Shown one piece after another: positions 44,961 to 53,593 of a stretch of 64,000 nt of DNA (position 1 is its first letter; each line of letters begins with the position of its first letter). The position numbers were made by a program, and so were the translations under genes. Origin of the DNA: Aquimarina sp. U1-2 (GTDB taxonomy: Bacteria; Bacteroidota; Bacteroidia; Flavobacteriales; Flavobacteriaceae). The stretch spans positions 62,001-126,000 of the forward strand of contig NZ_JAGKIK010000011.1 in NCBI RefSeq assembly GCF_017897595.1, written 5' to 3'. Below the pieces are notes generated by a model. The model did no database searches and was not told where the DNA came from. It worked only from the letters and a program-made list of their open reading frames with translations.

Positions 44961-45125
44961 GCATAACAAGATGTATAGTTTATAGCGGCGGAAATTCCGT
45001 TAGGAATTTCACGCAGGTTTGTTAACTTTGGGTTGTGACGAAACATTAACTGTATGTTTGTTCGCCACAAACCATATATAAACGTTAGCAACAAGCAAAA
45101 ACAAACATCACAAAAACCAACAATT
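44960..45125. other. leader of a cassette-like unit
   Basis: This joins the LysR remnant at GTGCATAACAAGATG and holds a perfect GAAATTCC / GGAATTTC hairpin and a GGTTTG / CAAACC pairing with ATATAAACGTTAGCAAC. The form recalls the recombination-site-like tails of Bacteroidota gene cassettes. No gene is seen. Confidence 0.4.
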
Positions 45126-45635
45126 ATGAGAAAATTAATCATCGTTCTAACTGGAATTTTAATTATTTCCTGCAATGAAAACAAAAAGGAAAATAAAAAT
45201 TCTGAGAAGCAACAAACAGAAACTAAACACACAGAAATTGAGCAGAAGACCAATAATTTTGATTGGCTTGTTGGAAAGTGGAAAAGATTGGACGAAGAAG
45301 AAGGAAAAGAAACATTTGAAAACTGGGCAAAAAATAGCGAAACTGAATATTCTGGAATTGGGTTTACAATGCAGAATAACGACACTATAAAACAAGAGCG
45401 AATGATACTGCAAAAAAATAACGGAAAATGGGAGTTGAACGTAAAAGTTCCAGATGAACCTGAAAGTGTTACATTCAGAATGACAGAACACAACGAAAAG
45501 GAATTTGTTTGCGTGAATAATGAAATCGACTTTCCAAACAAAATCCATTATTGGAAAACTGGCGACAGAATTAACGCAACAGTTTCAAATTCGGAAATGG
45601 AAATTCCGTTTGAGTTTGAGAGATTGAGCGAATAA
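45126..45635 (+). CDS. DUF6265-like lipoprotein
   Basis: A 169-residue lipoprotein: signal peptide MRKLIIVLTGILIISC (lipobox IISC), a Lys/Glu/Asn-rich linker (NENKKENKNSEKQQTE), then a domain beginning FDWLVGKWKRLDEE, the W-L-x-G-x-W pattern of lipocalin-like DUF6265 proteins, and ending EMEIPFEFERL. Function unknown. I start at 45126 where the signal peptide begins. Codon use (frequent AAC, GGA, CGA in an AAA/GAA background) and flanking site-like sequences suggest it came as a mobile cassette. Confidence 0.78.
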   Translation: MRKLIIVLTGILIISCNENKKENKNSEKQQTETKHTEIEQKTNNFDWLVGKWKRLDEEEGKETFENWAKNSETEYSGIGFTMQNNDTIKQERMILQKNNGKWELNVKVPDEPESVTFRMTEHNEKEFVCVNNEIDFPNKIHYWKTGDRINATVSNSEMEIPFEFERLSE

Positions 45636-45680
45636 TGCTAATGGCTAACAACGGTAACCGTTGCACAAGCCTATGATTTT
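45636..45680. repeat. cassette-end-like hairpin after the 45126 gene
   Basis: GCTAATGGCTAACAACGGTA followed by ACCGTTGCACAAGC. CAACGG-TAA-CCGTTG is a perfect hairpin; GCTAAC resembles the GTTAGC sequence upstream of the gene. It resembles an attC-type cassette boundary, though no integrase is near. Confidence 0.4.
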
Positions 45681-45722
45681 TTTAAAAACGACGTGTTTTA
45701 AGCCTTTTTAATAAGACTTTTT

Positions 45723-46430
45723 TTATGCTTCGCAGTATTTGATTTTAATTTTTAAGGGCTTTATATCGCAGCCAAAAAGGATATAAAACGTAGTTTTTAT
45801 ACATTCTGATAAAGTAGAGGTAGCTGCTCCGCTTTTTACCTTTTTTTCTATAAATTTCAAGTATTTTTTCAAGTTATAAGCAGTCGCTGAGAGATGCATC
45901 ACCTTGTTAGCCTGCTGTATGCCTATCGTGTTTATTTTTCGCAAATCCATAAACTAGGTAAGTGTACCAAAAACAGGTTCTACCGTGCTCTGTCGTTTAG
46001 ACCTCATACGTTTACCTTTTTCTGTTTGTAATCGCTCTTTGATACGTTCATACTCCTCCCGGTAATACGTAACACTGAATTTCTTTTCCTTAGCACTTTT
46101 ACCTAAACAACTTCCTGACAATGGACAATCCCTACAAATTTTACTAGAGATGCGGTACTTTTTTTTGGTCTTTGTGCGATAATCTAAAAATACCTTTTTA
46201 AAAGGTACTATTTGTGCATTAGGACAAATATAGTGGTCTTTGTCCTCTACATAAGTAAACCCATCTGGTTCTCCTTTATTGCCCGCACCCAGTCGCTGAT
46301 CCTGGTTCTCATTACAGTCTTTATTACGGCTTTTGAGCTTTTTGTCACTGGCAGTTATACTCTGTTGTGCTTAACTCGCTTTATTCTCTTTTGCCCTGCG
46401 AAAAGTTTCTTTGTCACGGTTACCCTATGT
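45723..46430 (-). pseudogene. IS1182-family transposase remnant
   Basis: The C-terminal third of an IS1182-type DDE transposase, read on the minus strand. Pieces are DGFTYVEDKDHYICPNAQIV, the zinc-ribbon-like KICRDCPLSGSC, KRMRSKRQSTVEPVFGTLT, a stop codon (TAG where Gln is expected), then FMDLRKINTIGIQQ and ANKVMHLSATAYNLKKYLKF. The N-terminal part is absent and the upstream end is degraded. It abuts cvpA. It is inactive. Confidence 0.85.
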
Positions 46431-46916
46431 TCAGGTTTGTTTCAAAACGTTAGGCAGTACAGCAGTAGCAATTTTACTTACCGGACCATATAAAACCGAA
46501 GAATCCAAGGTTTCCTGCTTAATTAAAGTAATGTTTTCGTTAATAGCATTTATAAATATGATAATAACACTTGCAATAAACCCCATTTTTAATAGCCCGA
46601 AAACACCTCCTAGAATTTTATTAAGAATACCCAGAGCAGCATAATCGGCAATTTTGGTCAATAACTTACCTGCTAAAGAGACCGAGATGACTACAATAAT
46701 AAATGTAAGTGCAAATGCGGTTAATTTCATTGTAGCTTCAGACCAATCGACATAGTTTCGTACAAAATTTGCGGCTATGTAAGAGAAATGTACAGCAATG
46801 TATATGCCCACAATTAGGGCTACCAAGGATGCTAGCGAAGCAAATAATCCCTTAGACAGTCCTTTTATCAATCCCCATAATAAAAGTATACCTAAGATAA
46901 TATCAAGGTAATTCAT
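46431..46916 (-). CDS. CvpA family membrane protein
   Basis: A 161-residue protein with four hydrophobic segments: MNYLDIILGILLLWGLIKGL, ASLASLVALIVGIYIA, TAFALTFIIVVISV and a final one near GFIASVIIIFINA. CvpA-type proteins were first linked to colicin V production and are widespread inner-membrane proteins; the exact role is unknown. I start at 46916 where the family motif MNYLDI begins, rather than the ATG eight codons earlier. The IS remnant lies immediately downstream. Confidence 0.88.
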   Translation of the reverse strand: MNYLDIILGILLLWGLIKGLSKGLFASLASLVALIVGIYIAVHFSYIAANFVRNYVDWSEATMKLTAFALTFIIVVISVSLAGKLLTKIADYAALGILNKILGGVFGLLKMGFIASVIIIFINAINENITLIKQETLDSSVLYGPVSKIATAVLPNVLKQT

Positions 46917-47152
46917 GAATCTGATACTAATACTTTTCAAATATAACTAAATCAATACTAAGAGCTGTAGAAGATACATCAAGAAATATAATAGGAGGTA
47001 ACATTACTTTCAACTTAAATATGTCATAGCGAACTACTTAAGCGTTAAATTTTCATTAAAAATACAGATAGCGTTCTTTTTTAAAGCTATCGAGCTAAAT
47101 ACTACCTAAGGGCATACTTAATTTAGTAGTCAAACCATAAAAAATTAAAACT

Positions 47153-47698
47153 ATGATGATGAAACGTTTGGGTATAGTACCCATGTTGATAACAGTAGCA
47201 TTGATTACTTTCAGCACAAAAGCACAATCCGATTTAGAAGTTTTTAACAAAGTAGACAATACAGAAAATTTTACTACGGCAGATTTGGTACAGATGGATA
47301 GGAATTTGTCTAATTTTTCGGTATTACTTCGATTATCTGGTCTAGAAGCATCCTTAGGCCAAGCCGAAGGACATACCTTACTAGTGCCTACTAATGAAGC
47401 ATTAAATAAAATGTCTATCGATAAGTTTGCAGAATTGACCAACCCTAAAAACAAAGCCAAACTAATGCAGTTTATCAAATACCATTTCATTGCCAAAAAG
47501 GTTACAAAATGGGATATGAAAGAGCACGATATTATCGATGAGGCCGGGACCCAAAAAGAAATTAGATTATCAAATACTGGAGATGTAGTCTACGTTGGCG
47601 GAGCCCAAATTATATCTCCGGCTATACAGGCGTCTAACGGACTTATGTATATTGTAAACAACACGGTTACACCAAGCGAGGATATCGTATTGGATTAA
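47153..47698 (+). CDS. fasciclin domain exported protein
   Basis: A 181-residue exported protein with signal peptide (GIVPMLITVALITFSTKAQS) and one FAS1 domain (about 45-180): LRLSGLEASLGQAEGHTLLV then PTNEALNKM, the KFAELTNPKNKAKLMQFIKY YHF region, and IQASNGLMYIVNNTVTP at the end. FAS1 domains mediate adhesion or binding on surfaces. Three consecutive ATGs occur; I take the first. An intrinsic terminator follows. Confidence 0.92.
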   Translation: MMMKRLGIVPMLITVALITFSTKAQSDLEVFNKVDNTENFTTADLVQMDRNLSNFSVLLRLSGLEASLGQAEGHTLLVPTNEALNKMSIDKFAELTNPKNKAKLMQFIKYHFIAKKVTKWDMKEHDIIDEAGTQKEIRLSNTGDVVYVGGAQIISPAIQASNGLMYIVNNTVTPSEDIVLD

Positions 47699-47733
47699 AA
47701 GTATAACAATTTTAATTAGTTAAATTCGAAGTA

Positions 47734-47773
47734 AAGAGGTCTTTCAATTACCATTTGGAAGGCCTCTTTTTTT
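47734..47773 (+). terminator. terminator after the fasciclin gene
   Basis: A 12-bp stem AAGAGGTCTTTC / GGAAGGCCTCTT with two G-U pairs, then TTTTTT. Loop about 11 bases. Confidence 0.75.
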
Positions 47774-47842
47774 GAACCCAGTTGATACATAGGATCTGTA
47801 AAAATAGCAGAGCAGGGTAGCGCAAAACTTAAGTTCATTTAG

Positions 47843-47850
47843 TATTTTTG
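47843..47850 (+). promoter_or_regulatory. possible -7 box upstream of the 47904 gene
   Basis: TATTTTTG matches TAnnTTTG, 54 bases before the ATG. No convincing -33. Confidence 0.3.
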
Positions 47851-47903
47851 CTTGGCTTAAGCTATGAATTCATGATGAGTGCTATGATAACTAAAATAAT
47901 ACT

Positions 47904-48260
47904 ATGGCCAGGGATGAAAAGTTGAAAGAGCGCTGGGGGAATCTGGTGCAGAAATTGTCTAATCAATTTGCAGCAGGTGATGACCTGGACCTTGACGGAA
48001 TTATTTATTTGATAGGAGTTCAGGAATTGGGACAAATACATCGTCGATTTAAAAAAGATGAGAAATTAGATCTTATGCATATCGCTATTTGTAGATTGCT
48101 AGAGCCCTATGGTTATTATGAGTTCGATTATTTTGATGATGAAGGATGGCCTCACTATAAAATCAAAGAACAATTACCCAATTTAAAAGCCGGCGAACAA
48201 TCTATTTTGATGAAAGAAGCTATTGTAAACTATTTCTTAATGAGCCGGTATATAGAATAG
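47904..48260 (+). CDS. conserved flavobacterial protein of unknown function
   Basis: A 118-residue soluble protein conserved in Flavobacteriia. Features are LKERWGNLVQKLSNQF, DLDLDGIIYLIGVQELGQ, DEKLDLMHIAICRLLEPYGY and DYFDDEGWPHYKIKEQLP. It is mostly helical and acidic with no signal peptide. In relatives it sits between cvpA and pheS, as here; role unknown. Confidence 0.85.
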   Translation: MARDEKLKERWGNLVQKLSNQFAAGDDLDLDGIIYLIGVQELGQIHRRFKKDEKLDLMHIAICRLLEPYGYYEFDYFDDEGWPHYKIKEQLPNLKAGEQSILMKEAIVNYFLMSRYIE

Positions 48261-48264
48261 TTAA

Positions 48265-48285
48265 AATTATTGGCACCACCCTGGG
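48265..48285. repeat. short family A fragment
   Basis: ATTGGCACCACCCTGGG echoes the start of family A (TTGGCACCGCC) for about 12 bases, then diverges. A degraded fragment or chance. Confidence 0.3.
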
Positions 48286-48456
48286 CGTAGGGAACGGATA
48301 CTAGGGCTTTTAGAACTAAGAGCCAAGATTATCTAGTTTCTTGATTATCCAAACGAAACGGCCTTAATTTAGATACGTCCATGAGGCTAATTCGAGGTGG
48401 TTTATGAGCACATACAAATCCTTTTAAAAATCTAAACAAACTAGTTAGGAAATATG

Positions 48457-48464
48457 TAAATTTG
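48457..48464 (+). promoter_or_regulatory. possible -7 box upstream of pheS
   Basis: TAAATTTG matches TAnnTTTG, 22 bases before the preferred pheS start. No -33 TTTG visible. Confidence 0.35.
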
Positions 48465-48485
48465 CTGTTCTGCAAAGAAAAAGTA

Positions 48486-49505
48486 ATGATTGATAAGATT
48501 AAAGAATATATCGCTGAGGTAGATGCGTTCAAAGCCAAGTCCAAAGAAGAAATCGAAGCTTTCCGAATTAAATTTTCGGGCAGAAAAGGAATTATTAATG
48601 ATTTTTTTACCGAGTTTAGAACTGTGGCTAATGAGCAAAAAAAAGAATTGGGTCAGGCAATTAACACACTAAAAATAGCTGCCGAAGAAAAAGTACAGCT
48701 ACTTAAAGAAGAATTTGAAGCCAATGTAGAAGAAAAAGGGAGTTATGGTGATCTTACACGCCCCGCAGCACCCATTGCATTAGGTTCGCGACATCCCATA
48801 TCGTTGGTTAAAAATCAAATTATCGATATTTTTTCCCGTATTGGATTTAATGTTAGCGAAGGTCCCGAGATTGAAGACGACTGGCATAACTTTACGGCTC
48901 TCAATTTGCCAGAGTACCATCCGGCTCGAGATATGCAGGATACATTTTTTATTCAGACCGATCCTGATATTTTATTACGCACCCATACTTCATCTGTGCA
49001 AGTGCGGTATATGGAGAATAATCAGCCTCCCATTAGAACGATTTCACCAGGTAGAGTATATCGTAACGAAGCTATTTCGGCACGTTCACATTGTTTTTTT
49101 CATCAGGTAGAGGGATTATATATTGATAAAGATGTTTCTTTTTCAGATTTAAAACAAACCTTGCAATATTTCACTACAGCACTATTTGGGAAATCAGAGA
49201 TTAGGTTACGCCCATCATATTTTCCATTTACTGAGCCTAGTGCCGAGGTAGATGTATACTGGGGCCTAGAGACCGAAACTGATTACAAAATGACCAAAGG
49301 CACAGGATGGTTAGAAATCATGGGGTGCGGAATGGTAGATCCAAACGTACTTAAAAACTGTAATATTGATCCTGAAGTGTATAGTGGTTTCGCGTTTGGA
49401 ATGGGGATTGATCGTATCGCATTATTGGTATATGGTATTTCAGATATTCGTATGTTAAGTGAAAATGATATACGGTTTTTAGAGCAGTTTAAATCGGCAC
49501 TATAA
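48486..49505 (+). CDS. pheS: phenylalanyl-tRNA synthetase alpha subunit
   Basis: PheS (339 residues) is the catalytic alpha chain of the heterotetrameric enzyme that charges tRNA-Phe. Class II motifs appear: motif 1 [17 protein letters not shown], motif 2 [19 protein letters not shown] with FFHQVEG, and motif 3 [17 protein letters not shown]. The N-terminal coiled coil (about 1-80) is normal. I take ATG 48486 ([15 protein letters not shown]) rather than an upstream in-frame codon at 48462. pheT is not in the window, as is common in this phylum. Confidence 0.96.
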   Translation: MIDKIKEYIAEVDAFKAKSKEEIEAFRIKFSGRKGIINDFFTEFRTVANEQKKELGQAINTLKIAAEEKVQLLKEEFEANVEEKGSYGDLTRPAAPIALGSRHPISLVKNQIIDIFSRIGFNVSEGPEIEDDWHNFTALNLPEYHPARDMQDTFFIQTDPDILLRTHTSSVQVRYMENNQPPIRTISPGRVYRNEAISARSHCFFHQVEGLYIDKDVSFSDLKQTLQYFTTALFGKSEIRLRPSYFPFTEPSAEVDVYWGLETETDYKMTKGTGWLEIMGCGMVDPNVLKNCNIDPEVYSGFAFGMGIDRIALLVYGISDIRMLSENDIRFLEQFKSAL

Positions 49506-49511
49506 AAGTGG

Positions 49512-49628
49512 TATGAAATAAGCCACAGCCATCAAGAGGATATCCAACAACATATAAAATGGCGATTCCACCCGCTTACCACCCGATGGGTAGACAGGTC
49601 TGACCATTAAAAACAATAGAAATAACAG
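49512..49628 (+). repeat. family C element, copy 3 (abuts a start codon)
   Basis: A diverged 117-bp copy with TATGAAATAAGCCACAGCCA, AATGGCGATTCCA, a 27-base insertion relative to copies 1 and 2, and AATAACAG just before the ATG. The GCCA / TGGC stem and final AACAG-ATG are conserved. Confidence 0.6.
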
Positions 49629-50024
49629 ATGAAAAAAGATATTGAAATTCCTATAGTTGAGAATGTCTATGTTGCGGTGGTTAAAGAGTGGAACGATGAA
49701 TTTTTGGCGCAAGATTGGAATTCTTACATTATCAATGAACGGGATACTCCCATAGAAATGGTATTAGTAGTGACCAAGGGTTATGACGGAGATCGAAAAA
49801 CGTCGTTATTACGACATGGCATAGGTACAATAGCTGCAAGGTCGTATGCAAAGATTGAAATGCTTCAAGAAGAGTTATTGGGCATGAATAACGAATTCGC
49901 TGTAACTTTTTTTGCGAATCATAAACTGTATGAGAAAAAATACATCTTCAGAAAAAACACAATTAACGAGAACGCTTTTAGGGATCTTCCCATTATGAAT
50001 CAACGGGGCATATTGTTAAAATAA
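49629..50024 (+). CDS. conserved hypothetical protein after pheS
   Basis: A 131-residue cytoplasmic protein with no signal peptide. It begins MKKDIEIPIVENVYVAVVKE, continues EFLAQDWNSYIINE and KTSLLRHGIGTIAARS, and ends FRDLPIMNQRGILL. Homologues are common beside pheS in Flavobacteriia and are sometimes misnamed after it; nothing shows synthetase function. Its start codon is exactly at the end of family C copy 3. Confidence 0.8.
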   Translation: MKKDIEIPIVENVYVAVVKEWNDEFLAQDWNSYIINERDTPIEMVLVVTKGYDGDRKTSLLRHGIGTIAARSYAKIEMLQEELLGMNNEFAVTFFANHKLYEKKYIFRKNTINENAFRDLPIMNQRGILLK

Positions 50025-50096
50025 TTTTCAAGTAGTTGGAAGCAATTAGATAAAAAGCATTAAATAACGATGAAATACACATTTTAATGTTAATAA

Positions 50097-50128
50097 TTTG
50101 TTAATAATAAGTTTTCTGCCTACATTTG
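50097..50128 (+). promoter_or_regulatory. Bacteroidota-type promoter for the 50153 gene
   Basis: The -33 box TTTG (50097-50100) and -7 box TACATTTG (50121-50128) are 20 bases apart, matching the TTTG / TAnnTTTG consensus. The start codon is 24 bases after the -7 box. Confidence 0.55.
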
Positions 50129-50152
50129 TTCCAGGAAAATACACTGGGATTT

Positions 50153-50689
50153 ATGAAGAAATTATTACGTAATGAGCGGTATATGCACAGATTATCATTG
50201 CTGTGTGTATCCAGGGCAAGTTCATTTAATGCCGCTGCTAAATTATTGATACTATCGCTGCTGCTTTGTACTTCCTGCGGAAGTAGTGATACCCATACTC
50301 AGGAAAATTCTATTATCGGGAAGTGGAAATTGCAACAAGAGTACAGCAACGAAGGAAGAGACACACCACTAAAAGAGTTTCCTTTATCTCAATGTGATAA
50401 AGAAACCACTTTAGAAGTTTTAGATACAGGTATTTTTGTTGAAAAGAATTATTATGAAGACTCCAGTATTGGCGGTGAATGTGGTAAAGATAGTCAAGAT
50501 ACCAGAGGCGGTTGGAAAAAAAGTAGCCCAAACACGTATCTATTTACCTATGACAAGAGTAATCCGTTATTGTTAAGGCGCTCTGTAGTAAATGTAGTAC
50601 GAGGGGATTTGATTGTTAACGTAACCTACAACGATAGGGATTTAGGCCCTAATACAAAAGTAAAATTTATATATGCTAAGGTTCAATAA
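50153..50689 (+). CDS. lipocalin-like lipoprotein
   Basis: A 178-residue lipoprotein. A long basic n-region precedes the hydrophobic stretch AAKLLILSLLLCTSC (lipobox CTSC). The mature part has the lipocalin-like NSIIGKWKLQQEYSNEGRDT and KSSPNTYLFTYDKSNP blocks. Function unknown. A start at 50183 would give a more usual signal-peptide length. A strong terminator follows. Confidence 0.78.
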   Translation: MKKLLRNERYMHRLSLLCVSRASSFNAAAKLLILSLLLCTSCGSSDTHTQENSIIGKWKLQQEYSNEGRDTPLKEFPLSQCDKETTLEVLDTGIFVEKNYYEDSSIGGECGKDSQDTRGGWKKSSPNTYLFTYDKSNPLLLRRSVVNVVRGDLIVNVTYNDRDLGPNTKVKFIYAKVQ

Positions 50690-50714
50690 GTGTTAATTAC
50701 CTTTATGTATTAGT

Positions 50715-50742
50715 AAAGCCTGTGCAAGAAAGCACAGGCTTT
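50715..50742 (+). terminator. terminator after the 50153 lipoprotein gene
   Basis: A perfect 11-bp stem AAAGCCTGTGC / GCACAGGCTTT with a 6-base loop, then ATT. Confidence 0.75.
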
Positions 50743-51142
50743 ATTGTCTATTGCCACGAGTCACCTAAACTACGTGGAAATGAGGGGGCTCACTACAACA
50801 CTGTGACAAAGACATTTTTATACATCACCATAGCCAAATTAATAGGATTAAGAATACAAGATTTTAAAGTATAATTCTAACTGCATGAATCAGAATAAAG
50901 TGTTCATTCGATTCCTAGTTTACTCACCACAGGGTGGCTTTTCTACATATACGTAGTTTATTTTTCTACTTATCGTATATATAATACCATCTACCATCTA
51001 GTTATCGCTTATTTCATTGCATAGATCCCCTTACATAAAATTCAGCAATTTTTCTCTGACGTAATGTAGCAAGAAAACAAATATCTTTTTTACGGGAATC
51101 CATAGTTCAGGTGAATTTTTCCCTTAAAAAATTATAAAAATC
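50743..51142. other. intergenic stretch without recognisable genes
   Basis: AT-rich spacer with one weak hairpin (CCACG / CGTGG near 50755-50780). No coding frame or family match was found. Confidence 0.45.
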
Positions 51143-51292
51143 ACCCGTTGTGTATTATGAAAGGAATAACAAAGAAAAGCGTCAATTTGAGTGATTTTTT
51201 CCAATAACCTCTTGACTCCGATCGAGATGACACAGAAAAAAAATACTCGAATTAATAGATTTTGAATGAAAAAATCGAAATACACAACGGGT
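51143..51292. repeat. 150-bp unit with perfect terminal inverted repeats
   Basis: ACCCGTTGTGTATT (51143-51156) is the exact complement of AATACACAACGGGT (51279-51292). The interior has a degenerate GACTCCGATCGAGATGAC element and no coding frame. The arrangement fits a MITE-like unit or a large hairpin downstream of trpS (minus strand). Confidence 0.5.
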
Positions 51293-51373
51293 AAAAACCT
51301 TTACTTTAAATTGTGTAAGCTTTTAATAGTAAGTCGTGTGATAAGCTTCTTTTAAAGGTGTTGAGTCGACTAA

Positions 51374-52342
51374 TTAATATCCTATTCTTTTTCTAACTTT
51401 TTCTAGTACTTGATTAGCTACCTGTGATGCTTTTTTAGCACCTATTGACAAGGCTTTGTCCACTTCATCCAAATGCTCCGTATAATATGTGTAGCGTTCA
51501 CGTTCTTTTGCGAATTTTTCAATAAGTAGTTCGAACAACGCTTGTTTTGCGTGACCATATCCATAATTACCAGCCAGGTAATTGTCATGCATTTCAGATA
51601 GTTGTTTGGCAGAGGCTATAAGTCTATAAAGAGCAAAAACATTACAAGTTTCGGGATCTTTTGGATCTTCTAGGGGTGTGCTATCTGTGGCGATCGACAT
51701 AATTTGCTTTCGTAGTTGCTTATCAGGCAAAAAAAGATTAATGATATTGCCTTTGGATTTGCTCATTTTGCTTCCGTCTGTCCCGGGTACATACATAGTT
51801 TCTTTTTGTACTTGAGCTTCAGGAAGTACAAATAATTCACCAACCTGAGCATGTATGCGCGAAGCTACATCTCTGGTTATTTCTAGATGTTGTAACTGAT
51901 CTTTGCCTACAGGCACTATTTCAGCATCATAAAGTAGAATATCAGCGGCCATTAGCATAGGATAGGTAAAAAGACCGGCATTAACATCTTCAAGACGATC
52001 GGCTTTATCTTTAAATGAATGGGCTAACGTAAGTCGTTGATAAGGAAAAAAACAACTTAAGTACCAATTTAATTCAGTAACCTGGGGGATGTCGCTTTGC
52101 CTGTAAAAAATAGTGTTATCAATATCTAATCCGCAGGCCAACCAAGCTGCAGCAGTAGCATATGTATTCTCTCGTAAAGTTTTGGCGTCTTTTATTTGGG
52201 TAAGCGAATGCATATCGGCGATAAATAAAAACGACTCATTTTGAGGCTCGTTTGCCATTTTTATAGCCGGGATTATAGCCCCCAGTAAATTTCCTAGATG
52301 TGGAGTTCCTGTACTTTGCACCCCTGTAAGAATTCTGGACAT
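51374..52342 (-). CDS. trpS: tryptophanyl-tRNA synthetase
   Basis: TrpS (322 residues, normal length) charges tRNA-Trp. Class I signatures are GVQSTGTPHLGNLLGAI (HIGH-like TPHLGN) and KMSKSKGNIINLF (KMSKS). The ADILLYDAEIVPVGKDQLQH block, which contacts the substrates, is intact. The C-terminal helical part ends with KVRKRIGY. A family A repeat lies just upstream of the start. Confidence 0.96.
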   Translation of the reverse strand: MSRILTGVQSTGTPHLGNLLGAIIPAIKMANEPQNESFLFIADMHSLTQIKDAKTLRENTYATAAAWLACGLDIDNTIFYRQSDIPQVTELNWYLSCFFPYQRLTLAHSFKDKADRLEDVNAGLFTYPMLMAADILLYDAEIVPVGKDQLQHLEITRDVASRIHAQVGELFVLPEAQVQKETMYVPGTDGSKMSKSKGNIINLFLPDKQLRKQIMSIATDSTPLEDPKDPETCNVFALYRLIASAKQLSEMHDNYLAGNYGYGHAKQALFELLIEKFAKERERYTYYTEHLDEVDKALSIGAKKASQVANQVLEKVRKRIGY

Positions 52343-52358
52343 AGTGTTGATCTGTGTT

Positions 52359-52454
52359 TTGGCACCGCCGAAAGGTTTAATACCCTAAGGATTGCCTTGA
52401 AATTAAAATTCAGTTTCTTACAAATACCTCGTGGGATTGCCCCGAGGTAGTTTA
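52359..52454. repeat. family A repeat, copy 3
   Basis: TTGGCACCGCCGAAAGGTTT, then a diverged middle and CCTCGTGGGATTGCCCCGAG with GTAGTTTA. It lies in the divergent trpS-plsC spacer. Confidence 0.8.
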
Positions 52455-52686
52455 TTCTTAACATTTTCAAACCTGGTTGCACTATTGCATATATGTACAA
52501 GATTTGACACTCAATATAAGCCCTGTAAGAACTATATATAGCAGCGTTAATGCCGTTTTTATTAACTTTTGGCCGTTGCGCAACTATGATTTTACTTCTT
52601 ACTCTACTATGCTTGCGCCATGGCTTTTCCAGCAAAGGTAATTTTTTTGTGTAGATACATCAAACCAATTATGTATTTTTGAATTA

Positions 52687-53430
52687 ATGATCTTTATCAG
52701 GAACATATTTATTCTTTTATGGCGTATTTGGTTTTACATTGTTATGGGAATCCCAATAATCCTGATGTTTCCGGTATTACTGGTACTTACGTCTAGAGAA
52801 CAATGGTATCCTCAATTTTTTAAAGTAGCACGGTTCTGGGCAAAAATTGTTTTATATGGCTCTGGGTTTCTACCAAAAGTGACTCACGAGGTCGTAGTAG
52901 ACCATAAAAAAAGTTATATGTTCGTTGCGAATCACACCTCGATGACCGATATCATGTTTATGCTCTATTGTGTAAAAAATCCTTTCGTTTTTGTGGGTAA
53001 AAAGGAATTGGCTAAAATTCCGATTTTTGGCTTTTTCTATAAGCGCACCTGTATTCTTGTCGATCGTAATAGCCAGAGAAGCCGAAAAGAAGTATTTGAC
53101 AGGGCTCATGCCAGATTACACAATGGAACCAGTATTTGTATTTTTCCTGAAGGCGGTGTACCCGAGGATCAATCGATCTTATTAGATGATTTTAAAGACG
53201 GGGCATTTAGACTGGCAATAGATCATCAAATCCCTATCCTGCCGTTAACATTTTTTGATAATAAGAAGCGATTTTCTTATACCTTTTTTAGTGGTAGTCC
53301 TGGGATAATGAGAGGTCATATCCATCATGAAATTTCGACTAAAGGTCGAACACAGGAACACAAAAAAGAGATCAAAGAAAGGGTACGAACTACCATTTTA
53401 ACAGCACTACAGAATAATAAAACGAGTTAA
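52687..53430 (+). CDS. plsC: 1-acyl-sn-glycerol-3-phosphate acyltransferase
   Basis: A 247-residue PlsC-type acyltransferase that makes phosphatidic acid from lysophosphatidate at the inner membrane. The catalytic motif NHTSMTDI (H-x4-D) and the FPEGGVPED motif are present, with an N-terminal hydrophobic anchor (LLWRIWFYIVMGIPIILMF). A box TATTTTTG at 52674-52681 lies only six bases before the ATG, so if it is a -7 element the mRNA would be nearly leaderless. Confidence 0.93.
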   Translation: MIFIRNIFILLWRIWFYIVMGIPIILMFPVLLVLTSREQWYPQFFKVARFWAKIVLYGSGFLPKVTHEVVVDHKKSYMFVANHTSMTDIMFMLYCVKNPFVFVGKKELAKIPIFGFFYKRTCILVDRNSQRSRKEVFDRAHARLHNGTSICIFPEGGVPEDQSILLDDFKDGAFRLAIDHQIPILPLTFFDNKKRFSYTFFSGSPGIMRGHIHHEISTKGRTQEHKKEIKERVRTTILTALQNNKTS

Positions 53431-53475
53431 AATAATTCATTGTTGATCTGAGCTGACGCAATGGCAAAATATACA

Positions 53476-53503
53476 AAAGCCGTTCCTCCCCAGAAACGGC
53501 TTT
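53476..53503 (+). terminator. terminator after plsC
   Basis: A 9-bp stem AAAGCCGTT / AACGGCTTT, loop of 10 bases, followed by GTTC; no strong T-run. Confidence 0.6.
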
Positions 53504-53593
53504 GTTCATCATTGCTTTATACCTAAGCAATACTACCCCAACCAACTAAACATATGATATGATATCGGTAATAACAATGTGCAATACCGAAAT

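Noticed and set aside
44846-45541. 231-codon minus-strand open frame opposite the 45126 lipoprotein
   Set aside because: Its upstream part is only the antisense of the lipoprotein gene; only the C-terminal 36 codons, part of the LysR remnant, are real.
49500-49712. 70-codon minus-strand frame with hydrophobic end over family C copy 3
   Set aside because: It is the antisense of the repeat and the next gene's start. The other two copies do not keep the frame, so protein coding is unlikely.
52540-52640. GTTAATGCCG..GGCCGTTGCGCAAC stretch resembling a cassette end
   Set aside because: Only a loose resemblance to the boundaries at 44960 and 45636; no gene or partner boundary lies nearby.
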